A stretch of DNA of 42,233 nucleotides. Origin: an uncultured Clostridium sp. (lineage in GTDB: Bacteria; Bacillota; Clostridia; Clostridiales; Clostridiaceae). Position 1 is the stretch's first letter. Every line of letters begins with the position of its first letter. The notes beneath the pieces were generated by a model. It did not search any database. It was not told the origin of the DNA and saw only the letters and a program-made list of their open reading frames with translations. Shown piece after piece: positions 1-8,480 of the stretch. The DNA lies in contig CAKVLD010000024.1 in assembly GCA_934755305.1 (NCBI GenBank), positions 1 to 42,233 of the forward strand. Direction: 5' to 3'. Both the position numbers and the translations under genes were made by a program.

Positions 1-643
1 AATCACCAAATTGAGCATGATTTCCACCAATTATCTCTACATAATTACTATCCTCTGGAAGTTTAGCACCCTTTATATTTTCAATATTGGCTACACCATC
101 TGTATCTCCCCATATAGTTACTACCTTTTTACCTAAGTTTTCAATTTCATCTTTTTGAGGATAAGATGCATATAAAGCTACTGCTTTTATCTTTTCATCT
201 TCTGCTGCATATTTGCAAGCCATAACTCCACCTAGTGAATGTCCTCCTATTGCCCATTTTTTTATTTCAGGGAATTTTGCTATTACATCTTCAGCTTTAT
301 CACTATCAAAAATCGCAAAATTTAGTGGCATAGGTACAATTACCACTGTATATCCTGCCTCTGATACCTTCTTACATAATGGCGCATAAGATTCTGGTTC
401 TACTTTTGCTCCTGGATAGAATATAAACCCTGTTGTACTATTTATATAATTTGAGCTAAATACTATATAATCTCCATTATCTACAGTAAAATTTTCATCA
501 CTTTTTAAAGATTTTTTTGCTTCTTCCCCATATGGATATGAAGCAAGCATCCACAATCCCACTCCTATAACCAACATAATAGTTATTATTATGATTAATA
601 ACCATTTTCTTGTTTTAACTATCTTACCTTGTTTTTTCAGCAT
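1..643 (-). CDS. Alpha/beta hydrolase, membrane-anchored (3' end outside window)
   Basis: The frame is open from ATG at 643 to the left edge, giving 214 codons of an incomplete protein. A hydrophobic segment at about residues 13-33 is a signal anchor or signal peptide, so the enzyme probably acts outside the membrane. The catalytic region shows the nucleophile elbow GHSLGG, a later WGDTDG stretch that fits the acid residue, and GGNHAQFG carrying the likely catalytic histidine. This fits the short bacterial alpha/beta hydrolase families often named carboxymethylenebutenolidase-like. The substrate cannot be inferred. A GAGGAAA site lies about 10 bases upstream of the ATG. The gene diverges from the oxidoreductase at 776. 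Confidence 0.8.
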   Translation of the reverse strand, partial: MLKKQGKIVKTRKWLLIIIITIMLVIGVGLWMLASYPYGEEAKKSLKSDENFTVDNGDYIVFSSNYINSTTGFIFYPGAKVEPESYAPLCKKVSEAGYTVVIVPMPLNFAIFDSDKAEDVIAKFPEIKKWAIGGHSLGGVMACKYAAEDEKIKAVALYASYPQKDEIENLGKKVVTIWGDTDGVANIENIKGAKLPEDSNYVEIIGGNHAQFGD

Positions 644-775
644 TTTAACTACATTTCCTCCTATTTTAATATATTTTATTTAGTTGATTTAATTCTTAGT
701 ATATCTTATTATAAACAAAAGATGTTTTTTCTCAAATTAATTTATTTTTTATTTACAAAATAGGAGGGTGAAATA

Positions 776-2008
776 ATGAATATTCTTTTAGATGAAGCAA
801 ACAAATGTCTTGTTTGTAAAAATGCTAGATGTCAAAAAAATTGTCCAATAGATACACCAATTCCTCAAATAATATCTTTATATAAAGAGGGAAAAATTAA
901 AGAAGCTGGCGAAATTTTATTTAACAACAATCCTTTATCTGTAATTTGTGCAATTGTATGTCCTCACGAAGATCAATGTAGAGGTAATTGTGTAAAAGGA
1001 ATTAAAGGAGAACCTGTTCATTTCCATGAAATAGAACAAGAAATCTCGACAAAATATTTAGAAGAATTACAACTTACTAAACCAAAAAGTAATGGTAAAA
1101 AGGTTGCTGTAGTAGGATCTGGCCCTGCTGGTATGACTGTAGCTTTAGAACTAGCTTTAAAAGGTTATGATGTAACAATATTTGAAAAGAACGAAAAAAT
1201 AGGTGGAGTTTTAACTTATGGTATTCCAGAATTTAGGCTCCCAAAAACATATATAGAGCTATTAGAAAAACATCTAAAATCTGTTGGGGTTAAAATCAAA
1301 ATCAATTCACTAGTAGGTCCAATATTAACTATAGACAAGCTATTTAAAGACGGATATAAATCAATCTTTTTAGGTACTGGAGTTTGGAATCCTAGAGAAT
1401 TAGGTATTCCTGGCGAAAGCTTCGGTAATGTTCACTATGCTATTGATTACTTAAAAAGCCCTAAATCTTACGACTTAGGAAATAATGTAATTGTTATTGG
1501 TGGTGGTAATGTTGCTATGGATGCTGCTAGATCCGCTAAACATTATGGTGCTGAAAAAGTTACTATAGCTTATAGACGTGAAATTGAAGACATGCCTGCT
1601 ACAAGACATGAAATTAAAGAAACTATGAATGATGGGGTTATCTTTGATACATTAAAAGCTCCTGTTGAAATTTTAGATAAAGGTATTGTTTTTGCAAAGA
1701 CAAAAAAAATCCCAAGTGAAGACGGTGGACGTGCTTCTGTAGTAACTGTTGAAAATAGTGAAGAAATTTATGAATGTGATACTATTTTAATAGCTGCTGG
1801 ACAAGTTCCTAAGAATACAATTGTTAGTAATAACGCTGGATTTGAATTACAAAGAGGTGGTTTATTAGTAACTAATGAACTAGGTGAAACTACTCGTCCT
1901 GGAGTATTCTGTGCTGGTGATGTCGCTTATGGTGCAGCTACTGTTATCAAAGCAGTTGTCTCAGCTAAAGAAATTGCTGAATCTATGGATAATTTTATGC
2001 AAGCATAA
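776..2008 (+). CDS. GltD-like NAD(P)-dependent Fe-S flavin oxidoreductase
   Basis: This 410-residue protein resembles the small subunit of NADPH glutamate synthase and its stand-alone relatives. The N-terminal domain holds two four-cysteine sets (C11, C14, C19, C23 and C58, C62, C68, C72) expected to bind two [4Fe-4S] clusters. An FAD site GSGPAG follows at 114-119, a second dinucleotide fold VIGGGNVAMDAA near residue 240 should bind NAD(P)H, and the C-terminal GVFCAGD motif completes the flavin site. An AGGAGGGTG site precedes the ATG. No glutamate synthase large subunit is adjacent, and the protein is shorter than the roughly 460 residues usual for GltD or NfnB, so its electron partner is unknown. 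A hairpin follows the stop. Confidence 0.85.
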   Translation: MNILLDEANKCLVCKNARCQKNCPIDTPIPQIISLYKEGKIKEAGEILFNNNPLSVICAIVCPHEDQCRGNCVKGIKGEPVHFHEIEQEISTKYLEELQLTKPKSNGKKVAVVGSGPAGMTVALELALKGYDVTIFEKNEKIGGVLTYGIPEFRLPKTYIELLEKHLKSVGVKIKINSLVGPILTIDKLFKDGYKSIFLGTGVWNPRELGIPGESFGNVHYAIDYLKSPKSYDLGNNVIVIGGGNVAMDAARSAKHYGAEKVTIAYRREIEDMPATRHEIKETMNDGVIFDTLKAPVEILDKGIVFAKTKKIPSEDGGRASVVTVENSEEIYECDTILIAAGQVPKNTIVSNNAGFELQRGGLLVTNELGETTRPGVFCAGDVAYGAATVIKAVVSAKEIAESMDNFMQA

Positions 2009-2012
2009 TTTG

Positions 2013-2057
2013 AAAGCTGTATAATAAACGTTAATTAAGCATTTATTATACAGCTTT
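2013..2057. terminator. Bidirectional hairpin between convergent genes
   Basis: A perfect 16-bp inverted repeat (2013-2028 with 2042-2057, loop 13) lies between the oxidoreductase (+) and the gene ending at 2068 (-). The stem is AT-rich and the U-tract after it is weak in both directions, so the terminator call rests mainly on position and stem perfection. Confidence 0.6.
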
Positions 2058-2067
2058 ATTAAATATA

Positions 2068-2535
2068 TTAATTAATTACACTCTCTAAATTTGAAATAAA
2101 ATTATCTATATTATCAATAATTTTTATTATAGTATCATAATTCTCTTTACTATATCCATATTCACTATTAACAAGCCTTCCTTTAATATCTACAAACAGT
2201 GCAAGTTCATCTTTTTCAATATCTATTAAGGAATTTACATAAGACTTTATATCCTTTATATCTAACTTATTTTCTTGTTTATTAAATTCATTTATTAGAA
2301 AGGACATTTTATCATAAACAAAAAAATCAATATCATCCATGTTTATCATTTCAGCTTCTTTCCTTATTTCCTTGTATCCTTGAATTTTGCTTACAAACTG
2401 TTTCTTCAATACTTTAGACATTATTTTTATTTTAGTATCAAACTTATCACTTTCCTCTACCTTATTAATTAACACTAAAATTTTTTCATCTATATTTATT
2501 GCTTTATCTATTACATCTACTATTTTATATCCCAT
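2068..2535 (-). CDS. Hypothetical helical protein
   Basis: I do not recognise this family. From ATG 2535 the product is 155 residues, rich in Ile, Lys, Asp and Glu with few aromatics. The periodicity suggests long alpha helices and no signal peptide or membrane segment, so it is probably cytoplasmic. An earlier in-frame ATG at 2553 has no ribosome site, whereas AGGTGA lies at good distance before the 2535 ATG, so I prefer the shorter form. It stands alone, convergent with the oxidoreductase gene. Confidence 0.6.
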   Translation of the reverse strand: MGYKIVDVIDKAINIDEKILVLINKVEESDKFDTKIKIMSKVLKKQFVSKIQGYKEIRKEAEMINMDDIDFFVYDKMSFLINEFNKQENKLDIKDIKSYVNSLIDIEKDELALFVDIKGRLVNSEYGYSKENYDTIIKIIDNIDNFISNLESVIN

Positions 2536-2650
2536 TATTAATTCACCTATCATATATAATCTTATACATTATTTTTAGCATTATAACTATATATAGAAAA
2601 AATTCAAAATATAATAATTCGGGTTGTCCACCAATTGAATCTCCCTCTTT

Positions 2651-3196
2651 CTACCTTAAAAATTCTTGAGTAGCATAAACTTCATTTCCTATTTTGTAAA
2701 CACCTATACCTATGCTAGTAAAGTTCTTAGATAAAATATTTTGTCTATGCTCCTCTGAATTCATCCAATTTTCCATAAATTTATTAGCTAAATCTTCTAC
2801 ATTTGATATACCTGAAATATATGCAATATTTTCTCCCCAAGCAGAATATCTTATACCATCTTCTTTCATTTTATCCGATATAAGATTTCCATATAAATCT
2901 GCATGGTTAAAATATTTATTTTTCCCCATATCTTGAGACTTTATTCTAGCATACTTTTTCATTGTAGAATTTAAATTTAATTCAATTAATCCACTTTTTC
3001 TTCTTTCTTCATTGACCTTCGTTAATATTAATTCTTCTACTTGAACCATAAAATTACTACTTGTAGAATCTTCAGCTTGTATTAAAATTTGATTGCTCCT
3101 ATTAACTCTATTATTATCTTTTGCATAAACCGTTGTACTTCCAATTCCTCCTGCAAGAGATATCACCATTAACATAGCTAAAAGTTTATTTTTCAT
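2651..3196 (-). CDS. Secreted CAP-domain (SCP/YkwD-like) protein
   Basis: The 181-residue product starts MKNKLLAMLMVISLAGG and has a signal peptide with an Ala-containing cleavage region near residues 22-26. A CAP domain fills about residues 50-181. Its conserved cavity signatures are present: FNHAD, WGENIAY and EEHRQNIL, giving the two histidines and two glutamates typical of the YkwD/SCP group. Such proteins are extracellular and common in sporeformers, and the biochemical role of most is unsettled. AGGAG lies 8 bases upstream of the ATG at 3196. A GTG three codons earlier is badly spaced and is rejected. Confidence 0.88.
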   Translation of the reverse strand: MKNKLLAMLMVISLAGGIGSTTVYAKDNNRVNRSNQILIQAEDSTSSNFMVQVEELILTKVNEERRKSGLIELNLNSTMKKYARIKSQDMGKNKYFNHADLYGNLISDKMKEDGIRYSAWGENIAYISGISNVEDLANKFMENWMNSEEHRQNILSKNFTSIGIGVYKIGNEVYATQEFLR

Positions 3197-3303
3197 CAGT
3201 ACCACTCCTTTTTATTTTTTCAGACTGCTTGTCCAATATCTTATTGGTAAAAGTACTTTTTACTTATTAAACTCTACCTTTATATTTATAACATAAAATA
3301 GAC

Positions 3304-3358
3304 AAAAAACTAATAGGAGACTACTGGTAACAACCCATAATAATCCTATTAGTTTTTT
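3304..3358. terminator. Terminator of the TPR gene
   Basis: A 15-bp perfect inverted repeat (3304-3318 with 3344-3358) with a 25-base loop sits immediately after the TPR gene stop. On the minus strand the stem ends in six Ts, as expected for an intrinsic terminator. Confidence 0.7.
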
Positions 3359-3365
3359 ACTATAA

Positions 3366-4136
3366 CTATTTTATTTTCTTTAAACATTCACCTAATTTTT
3401 TCTTTGCTTCTTCATCATCAGGATATAATTTTATAGCTTCTTCATAATCTTTTATTGCTTCTATATATTTATCTTTTTTCTCATAGCATAAAGCTCTATT
3501 ATAGTACACTTCTGCATTTTCTGAATTTAACTTAATAACTATACTATAATCCTCTATCGCCTTTAAATAATCACCTATATTACTATAGCAAATCCCCCTA
3601 TTATTATAAGCTTCATCATTTGCACTATCTAATTTAATAACTTGAGTATAATCTTCTATAGCTTTTTCGTTATCACTAAAAGCTTCATAACATAAAGCTC
3701 TATTATAAAAATACTCACCTTCTTCTGGATTTAGCTCAATAGCCTTAGAAAAATCTTCTTTTGCTTTTTCATACTTTCCTAAATTTTCATAAGAAATTCC
3801 TCTATTATAATACACATCTGCTTCTTCAGAATTGATTTCTATAGCCTTACTATAGTCTTTAATAGCTTTTTCATACTCCCCTAAATTTTCATAAGCTAAA
3901 CCTCTATTGTTATATGCTTCATCATATTCAGAATATAATTCTATAGCTTTTGTATAATCTTCTATGGCTTTTTCATATAAACCTTTTTCATCATAACATA
4001 TTCCTCTACTATTATAATTTTCTTCATTATCAGGATCTATATTTATATTATCCGTATATTCTTTTATTTCTTTATCTAATTTATTTTGTATTTTTATACT
4101 ACTTTTTTTGTATTCATTAATATTTTTAAAGTTCAT
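3366..4136 (-). CDS. Tetratricopeptide (TPR) repeat protein
   Basis: The 256-residue protein is almost wholly six exact-length 34-residue TPR units at residues 38-241, each with the AYNNRG...G.YEKAI.DY..AI.L pattern, followed by a short capping helix. No signal peptide or membrane segment is visible, so it is probably a cytoplasmic protein-protein interaction scaffold with unknown partners. AGGAGGG lies just before the ATG. It begins 26 bases after the ASCH gene stop and is likely co-transcribed with it. A strong terminator follows. Confidence 0.85.
   Translation of the reverse strand: MNFKNINEYKKSSIKIQNKLDKEIKEYTDNINIDPDNEENYNSRGICYDEKGLYEKAIEDYTKAIELYSEYDEAYNNRGLAYENLGEYEKAIKDYSKAIEINSEEADVYYNRGISYENLGKYEKAKEDFSKAIELNPEEGEYFYNRALCYEAFSDNEKAIEDYTQVIKLDSANDEAYNNRGICYSNIGDYLKAIEDYSIVIKLNSENAEVYYNRALCYEKKDKYIEAIKDYEEAIKLYPDDEEAKKKLGECLKKIK
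3414..4025 (-). repeat. Six tandem 102-bp units encoding TPRs
   Basis: The six TPR units are the same length (34 codons) with no insertions, so the DNA is a diverged tandem array of 6 x 102 bp. Similarity between units is clear at protein level, and changes in unit number by recombination would be plausible between strains. Confidence 0.7.
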
Positions 4137-4162
4137 ATGACCCTCCTATTTTTTAAGAATAT

Positions 4163-4636
4163 TTATTTATAAACCACCTCAAATTCTTCACAAACCACTA
4201 ACATGTCTTCGTTAAATTCTTTATTAAACTCTTTTAGTTCACAAGTAAAAGCTTTAATATGTGCTTCTCGCCAATATTTTAAAGATTTATCACCTTCCCC
4301 TTCCCTATATGCAAATTCTTCTCCAACCTTAGAAAAAGGAATTAAATCTACAGCTGTAGTTTTTATTATACATTGTGCATTCCCACTAAAGTCCGTTATT
4401 ACCTTTAAATCCTCCTTTTTAGGAAGTTCTTCCCCTTCTATTTGATAGAAAAAATATAAAGACGTAGTTGCTCTTTTAGCTCCATTTATAACAAGTTTTA
4501 CTAATGAATTTGCTAATTCTTCATTATATCCAAAATACCAAGATTCATAAGTCAACTTTGTATTCTCTACCTTTTCCCCTATAGACTTTAAATATTTTCC
4601 CCACATTTCTTTAACACTATCCAACTCTTTCCCCAT
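4163..4636 (-). CDS. ASCH-domain protein
   Basis: The 157-residue protein matches the stand-alone ASCH family, a PUA-like beta-barrel fold associated with RNA binding or nucleoside chemistry. The region NGAKRATTSLY holds K54 and T57, spaced as the Lys and Thr of the E. coli ASCH enzyme YqfB (N4-acetylcytidine amidohydrolase). Such activity here is only a possibility, because this protein is longer and from another subfamily. A GGGGGGAG site precedes the ATG. It leads a probable two-gene operon with the TPR gene. Confidence 0.78.
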   Translation of the reverse strand: MGKELDSVKEMWGKYLKSIGEKVENTKLTYESWYFGYNEELANSLVKLVINGAKRATTSLYFFYQIEGEELPKKEDLKVITDFSGNAQCIIKTTAVDLIPFSKVGEEFAYREGEGDKSLKYWREAHIKAFTCELKEFNKEFNEDMLVVCEEFEVVYK

Positions 4637-4703
4637 TAATATCTCCCCCCTAACTGTTAATATTATTATAGATACAATTTAACTTTCTTTCAATTTATAT
4701 AAA

Positions 4704-4734
4704 AATACCCTCAGCACTTTTTACCAAGGGTATT
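4704..4734 (-). terminator. Terminator of the cstA-type gene
   Basis: An 8-bp stem (AATACCCT at 4704-4711 with AGGGTATT at 4727-4734) is followed on the minus strand by a run of Ts, directly after the CstA gene stop. Confidence 0.65.
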
Positions 4735-4760
4735 CTTTATATTAAAACTTTTTATTCAAG

Positions 4761-6443
4761 CTACTTTTTTAATTTTCCTATTGTTTTATGAAATAATTTT
4801 TTAAAGCTTGACTTTGCAACCATAACTCCAAGAGACATTAACAAAATAGCAAATATTAATTGTAATCCATCTGTTAAAAATATAAACTCTCCTGTCACAA
4901 ATAATTTTTTACATATATTAACAATAGCTTGTACTAAAGCTGTAAAAGTTACTAATAGCATCATAAACATTGGAACATATAGCATAAAACTCTTACGTCC
5001 AGTTGTTTTTAAGAATACTGCTATAGTAATTAATACTAAAGCGGATAATAACTGATTACCTGCTCCAAATAAAGGCCAAACATTATTATACCCACCTAAA
5101 GATAATATTAATCCTAATACTAAAGTTATTATTGTTGCAAAGTATTTGTTAGTTACTACCTTTTGAAATGGAGTCATATTTTCTATATCTATACTATCAT
5201 CCATAAAAAATTCTTGAAAAGACATACGTCCAATACGAGCAACAGAATCAAGAGAAGTTAAAGCCAAAGCTGAAACACACATTGTCATAAAGCATACTGC
5301 CACATGTTCCGGCACTCCTAATTTCCCTAAAAATCCTGCTATTGATGAAGCAAATATTGAAAAGGGTGTTCCTTCTGGAAGCATTCCACCTACAGATACT
5401 GATCCAACTGCTACTAAAGCAATCACACCTATTAAGGTTTCTACTATCATAGCTCCAAATCCAATACACAACATATCTTTTTCATTTGATACTTGCTTTG
5501 ATGAAGTTCCAGATGAAACCAAACTATGGAATCCTGATACTGCACCACAAGCAATAGTTACAAATAAAGTTGGAAATAACATATTTCCTTTAACTTCAAA
5601 CCCATTAAATGCATTTAAATTCATTGATGGATTTGCTACTAACACTCCTAAAACAGCACCTATTACCATAGATATTAATAAAAATGTAGTTAAATAATCT
5701 CTAGGTTGCATTAAAAGCCACATAGGTAATATGGCAGCTAAAAAAAGATAACCAAATACAATATAAGTCCAAACATTTTTCCCAAAGTATAGTGGAAAAT
5801 AAATTCCTACTGCTACCATAGCAATAAATAATATTATTCCTATAATAGCTTCTGTAATTTGACTTGGTTTTTTATATTTAATAAATATTCCAAAAATCAT
5901 AGCTACTACAATAAACAACATTGAAATAGATGCAGCTGCTGCATTAGGTGTATTAATAGAACCATCTTTATTAAATCCATTAAAAGTATTTGAAACCATA
6001 TCACTAAAAGCTGCTATAACCAATAAAGAAAAAATCCAACAAAATAATAAAAATAACTTCTTACCTGTTTTCCCTATATATTTCTCAATTATACACCCTA
6101 TAGATTTTCCTTCATTCTTAACTGATGCATATAATGCACCAAAATCATGTACAGCTCCAAAGAAAATCCCCCCAATTAAAAGCCATATTAATACCGGTAA
6201 CCATCCAAACATAGCTGCAATGATAGGTCCTGTTACAGGCCCTGCCCCTGCTATTGAAGAGAATTGGTGTCCAAACACTACAGGTTTTGCTGTTGGTATA
6301 TAATCCTCTCCATCTTCATGAGTATATGCTGGTGTTTTTGCTTTTGAATCTATACCCCACTTATTAGCTAGCCATCTACCATATAGCAAATACGCACCCC
6401 CTAATACTAGAATAGAAAATCCTAAAATTATTAATCCGTTCAT
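4761..6443 (-). CDS. cstA: CstA-family carbon starvation / pyruvate-peptide transporter
   Basis: This 560-residue polytopic membrane protein has the family signature near its N-terminus (GHQFSSIAGAGPVTGP, then GWLPVLIWLLIGG and AVHDFGALYAS) and the later GFHSLVSSGTSSKQ motif. Family members CstA and BtsT of E. coli are about 700 residues and import peptides and/or pyruvate. This is the shorter Firmicute form with the core intact. It should sit in the cytoplasmic membrane with well over ten segments. A GGGGG site precedes the ATG. The gene stands alone between two terminators, with a TTGACA box upstream. The substrate is not determinable from sequence. Confidence 0.88.
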   Translation of the reverse strand: MNGLIILGFSILVLGGAYLLYGRWLANKWGIDSKAKTPAYTHEDGEDYIPTAKPVVFGHQFSSIAGAGPVTGPIIAAMFGWLPVLIWLLIGGIFFGAVHDFGALYASVKNEGKSIGCIIEKYIGKTGKKLFLLFCWIFSLLVIAAFSDMVSNTFNGFNKDGSINTPNAAAASISMLFIVVAMIFGIFIKYKKPSQITEAIIGIILFIAMVAVGIYFPLYFGKNVWTYIVFGYLFLAAILPMWLLMQPRDYLTTFLLISMVIGAVLGVLVANPSMNLNAFNGFEVKGNMLFPTLFVTIACGAVSGFHSLVSSGTSSKQVSNEKDMLCIGFGAMIVETLIGVIALVAVGSVSVGGMLPEGTPFSIFASSIAGFLGKLGVPEHVAVCFMTMCVSALALTSLDSVARIGRMSFQEFFMDDSIDIENMTPFQKVVTNKYFATIITLVLGLILSLGGYNNVWPLFGAGNQLLSALVLITIAVFLKTTGRKSFMLYVPMFMMLLVTFTALVQAIVNICKKLFVTGEFIFLTDGLQLIFAILLMSLGVMVAKSSFKKLFHKTIGKLKK

Positions 6444-6492
6444 TATAAAGCCCCCATTTTATTTTGTATATAATTTCATTTGCATACACATA

Positions 6493-6518
6493 CCACTCTT
6501 TTAGTTTCTTTTTGTCAA
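6493..6518 (-). promoter_or_regulatory. Possible promoter of the cstA-type gene
   Basis: A consensus -35 TTGACA lies at 6513-6518 on the minus strand. The best -10 candidates downstream (GTATGT or TATGTG) are 19-20 bases away, longer than ideal, so the -35 is persuasive and the -10 is not. Confidence 0.4.
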
Positions 6519-6575
6519 ACTTTTTCAATCATCATTAACACTTTCTCAATTTTATCACCATAAAAATATAAAATT

Positions 6576-6601
6576 AAAAGATGACTTTTCTGCCATCTTT
6601 T
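6576..6601 (-). terminator. Terminator of the alarmone synthetase gene
   Basis: An 8-bp stem AAAAGATG/CATCTTTT with a 10-base loop is followed on the minus strand by a T-rich stretch, 30 bases past the stop of the RelA/SpoT-type gene. Confidence 0.6.
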
Positions 6602-6630
6602 CTTTACATTAAAAATTAAAAAATATAATT

Positions 6631-7425
6631 TTATTTTTTAGATAATCTTTCAATTTCTAGTTGTTGACTGTGTATTATTTCTTTATAGCTAGCTTCCTTT
6701 TCACTCCAATCCTTACTAAGACTATTTATTAAAGACGCCATTTCATCTGCACTACCTACTATTCTATTAAATAATAGTAAGTTTGATTTTAATATCTCTG
6801 GAATCTCATTATGAGAGTATCTTAATCTATGATCTATTTCTCCATATCCTTCTTCAAAAATAGTTCTTACTTGAATTTCTGCAATTACCTTTTGATTTGT
6901 AGGATAAAATTCTACCAAATAATGTACTGATCTATATCCAGAAATTCTTGACCTAACCTCTATTCCAAGTTCATTAAATACCCTTGTATCATCTCCTTCT
7001 CTTACATTGGCCGTAACTTCTATTACCTTCCAAGTTCTCATAATGAACTCATGAATTTGTTGCCATTGATCTTTAAATATGTGTATAACTCTTATTCCTA
7101 TCAAATCATTTATTTCATCTTTATAATTATTAACATCAAATTTAAAATCCTTATTATACTTTTCTTTTCTATCAGGAGTTTTTCTAATTACTTTTTCTAT
7201 AAGTCTTTCAGGATTTTTAATTCTAGACTTAACAGAGTGAACCATATCTTGAGATCTTAAAATATTCGCTATAAAATTTGCTTGATTTTCATAAGATATT
7301 CTATAACTTATATAATCTCTATATATTTCTTCCAAATCTTTAAAATTAATATTATTTTCACTCATTAACTCTTCTGTATATGGATAAGTTTTAAAAAACT
7401 TATCTTTTTCCAAATTTTTCTTCAT
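6631..7425 (-). CDS. Small alarmone synthetase, RelA/SpoT synthetase domain only
   Basis: The 264-residue product carries one RelA_SpoT nucleotidyltransferase domain (about residues 60-205) and no HD hydrolase, TGS or ACT domain, as in small alarmone synthetases that make (p)ppGpp from ATP and GDP/GTP. Motifs seen are DLIGIRVIHIF, the G-loop GYRSVHY (163-169) and the catalytic-glutamate strand EIQVRT (E183) followed by EIDHRLRY. A charged helical tail follows. It is longer than typical RelQ/RelP (about 210-230), so I give no symbol. The ATG at 7425 has GGAGG 7 bases upstream. An earlier in-frame ATG at 7464 overlaps the promoter and cannot be used. Confidence 0.85.
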   Translation of the reverse strand: MKKNLEKDKFFKTYPYTEELMSENNINFKDLEEIYRDYISYRISYENQANFIANILRSQDMVHSVKSRIKNPERLIEKVIRKTPDRKEKYNKDFKFDVNNYKDEINDLIGIRVIHIFKDQWQQIHEFIMRTWKVIEVTANVREGDDTRVFNELGIEVRSRISGYRSVHYLVEFYPTNQKVIAEIQVRTIFEEGYGEIDHRLRYSHNEIPEILKSNLLLFNRIVGSADEMASLINSLSKDWSEKEASYKEIIHSQQLEIERLSKK

Positions 7426-7455
7426 GTTTGTTCCTCCAAAGGATTTTCTGTTTTT

Positions 7456-7483
7456 ATTATACAATAGTAAAAATGAAATTCAA
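7456..7483 (-). promoter_or_regulatory. Sigma-A type promoter of the alarmone synthetase
   Basis: On the minus strand TTGAAT (7478-7483) is separated by 16 bases from TATAAT (7456-7461), about 30 bases before the chosen ATG. It lies just past the dapF-like stop, so the synthetase has its own promoter. Confidence 0.7.
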
Positions 7484-7494
7484 TAATCTCTTAA

Positions 7495-8337
7495 TTAATT
7501 AAAAAACTCTTCATCTAAAGTTATAGTTCCTATCTTTTTTACTGGTCCTGTCATCTTTATCATTCCATCTTGATCTATTTGAATAAATAGTTCCCCTCCT
7601 GGCATATGAACAGTTATATCATTATCTACAAGACCTAACTTATAAGCTACACTAGCAGCAGCACAACTACTGCTTCCAGAAGCTAATGTATATCCTGCAC
7701 CTCTTTCATAAATTTCTATTCTTATATTATTTCTATCTAACACTTGTAATAATTGCATATTGATTCTTTTAGGAAAATTGTCTGAATTTTCAACGTAAGG
7801 TCCTAACTCTATAGCTAATTCTTTCGAAACTTCTTTCATTGGTATAACACAATGTGGATTTCCTATAGACACACAACTAACTTTATATTCTTTATCATTA
7901 AAAGACATATGCTCATTAAGCACTTCTCTTTTTTCTCCCTTTACCGGAATTTCATTACTTAAAAAAGTAACCTTTCCCATATCAACTTTTACTATACAAC
8001 CATTCTTTTCAATATATTCTACTTTTACATCTCCACCCAAAGTACTTAAAAGAAAACTTTTTCCAGTAACATATCCCTCATCTAATAAATATTTAGAAAA
8101 TATTCTTACACCATTACCGCTTTTCTCAGCTTCACTTCCATCAGGATTATATATTTTAACTTTAATTTTTCTATTTTCTAAAATAGGTCCATAAAGAATT
8201 CCATCTGAACCAGCACCTAAATTTCTATGACATATTAACTTTATATTTTCTTTGTCTAGCTTTATTGAATTTTTGTTTGGATCTAATACTAAATAATCAT
8301 TACCTAATCCATGATATTTCTTCATAATAATTGTCAC
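7495..8337 (-). CDS. DapF-family protein with both catalytic cysteines replaced by serine
   Basis: The fold is diaminopimelate epimerase: HGLGNDY near the N-terminus, NPDGSEAE before the first active-site loop, GNPHCV mid-protein and ERGAGYTLAS before the second. In DapF the catalytic acid/base pair are cysteines in the contexts CGNG and ACGTG. Here they read SGNG (S73) and ASGSSS (S220), from codons AGC and TCT. Known epimerases of this class need both thiols, so ordinary LL/meso-DAP epimerisation is doubtful, and the protein could be a different isomerase, a dehydratase-like relative or a binding protein. The GTG at 8337 has GGGGTGG upstream and gives the normal N-terminal strand. An ATG at 8355 lacks a ribosome site. 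The gene stands alone, away from other lysine/DAP genes. Confidence 0.82.
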   Translation of the reverse strand: MTIIMKKYHGLGNDYLVLDPNKNSIKLDKENIKLICHRNLGAGSDGILYGPILENRKIKVKIYNPDGSEAEKSGNGVRIFSKYLLDEGYVTGKSFLLSTLGGDVKVEYIEKNGCIVKVDMGKVTFLSNEIPVKGEKREVLNEHMSFNDKEYKVSCVSIGNPHCVIPMKEVSKELAIELGPYVENSDNFPKRINMQLLQVLDRNNIRIEIYERGAGYTLASGSSSCAAASVAYKLGLVDNDITVHMPGGELFIQIDQDGMIKMTGPVKKIGTITLDEEFFN

Positions 8338-8424
8338 AAAACCACCCCATTCCATATATTAACTTTATACATTCATAATATATTTCATTTTTAACTACTT
8401 CTAGTGTTAAAATTGCTTGAAATA

Positions 8425-8452
8425 TTGCAAAAAGTGCTTTATTATTTATAAT
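8425..8452 (+). promoter_or_regulatory. Promoter of the AraC-type regulator
   Basis: TTGCAA (8425-8430) and TATAAT (8447-8452) are separated by 16 bases. Transcription would begin near 8459, which excludes the ATG at 8451 and supports the ATG at 8481. Confidence 0.65.
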
Positions 8453-8480
8453 GAAAATACACAATTTAGGACGGTTTTTT

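Noticed and set aside
3414..4025. CRISPR-like or satellite repeat
   Set aside because: The periodic 102-bp units encode in-frame TPR motifs and diverge at synonymous sites, so they are coding repeats.
8451..8480. Upstream ATG for the AraC-type regulator
   Set aside because: It overlaps the predicted -10 box and lies before the expected transcription start, and no ribosome site precedes it.
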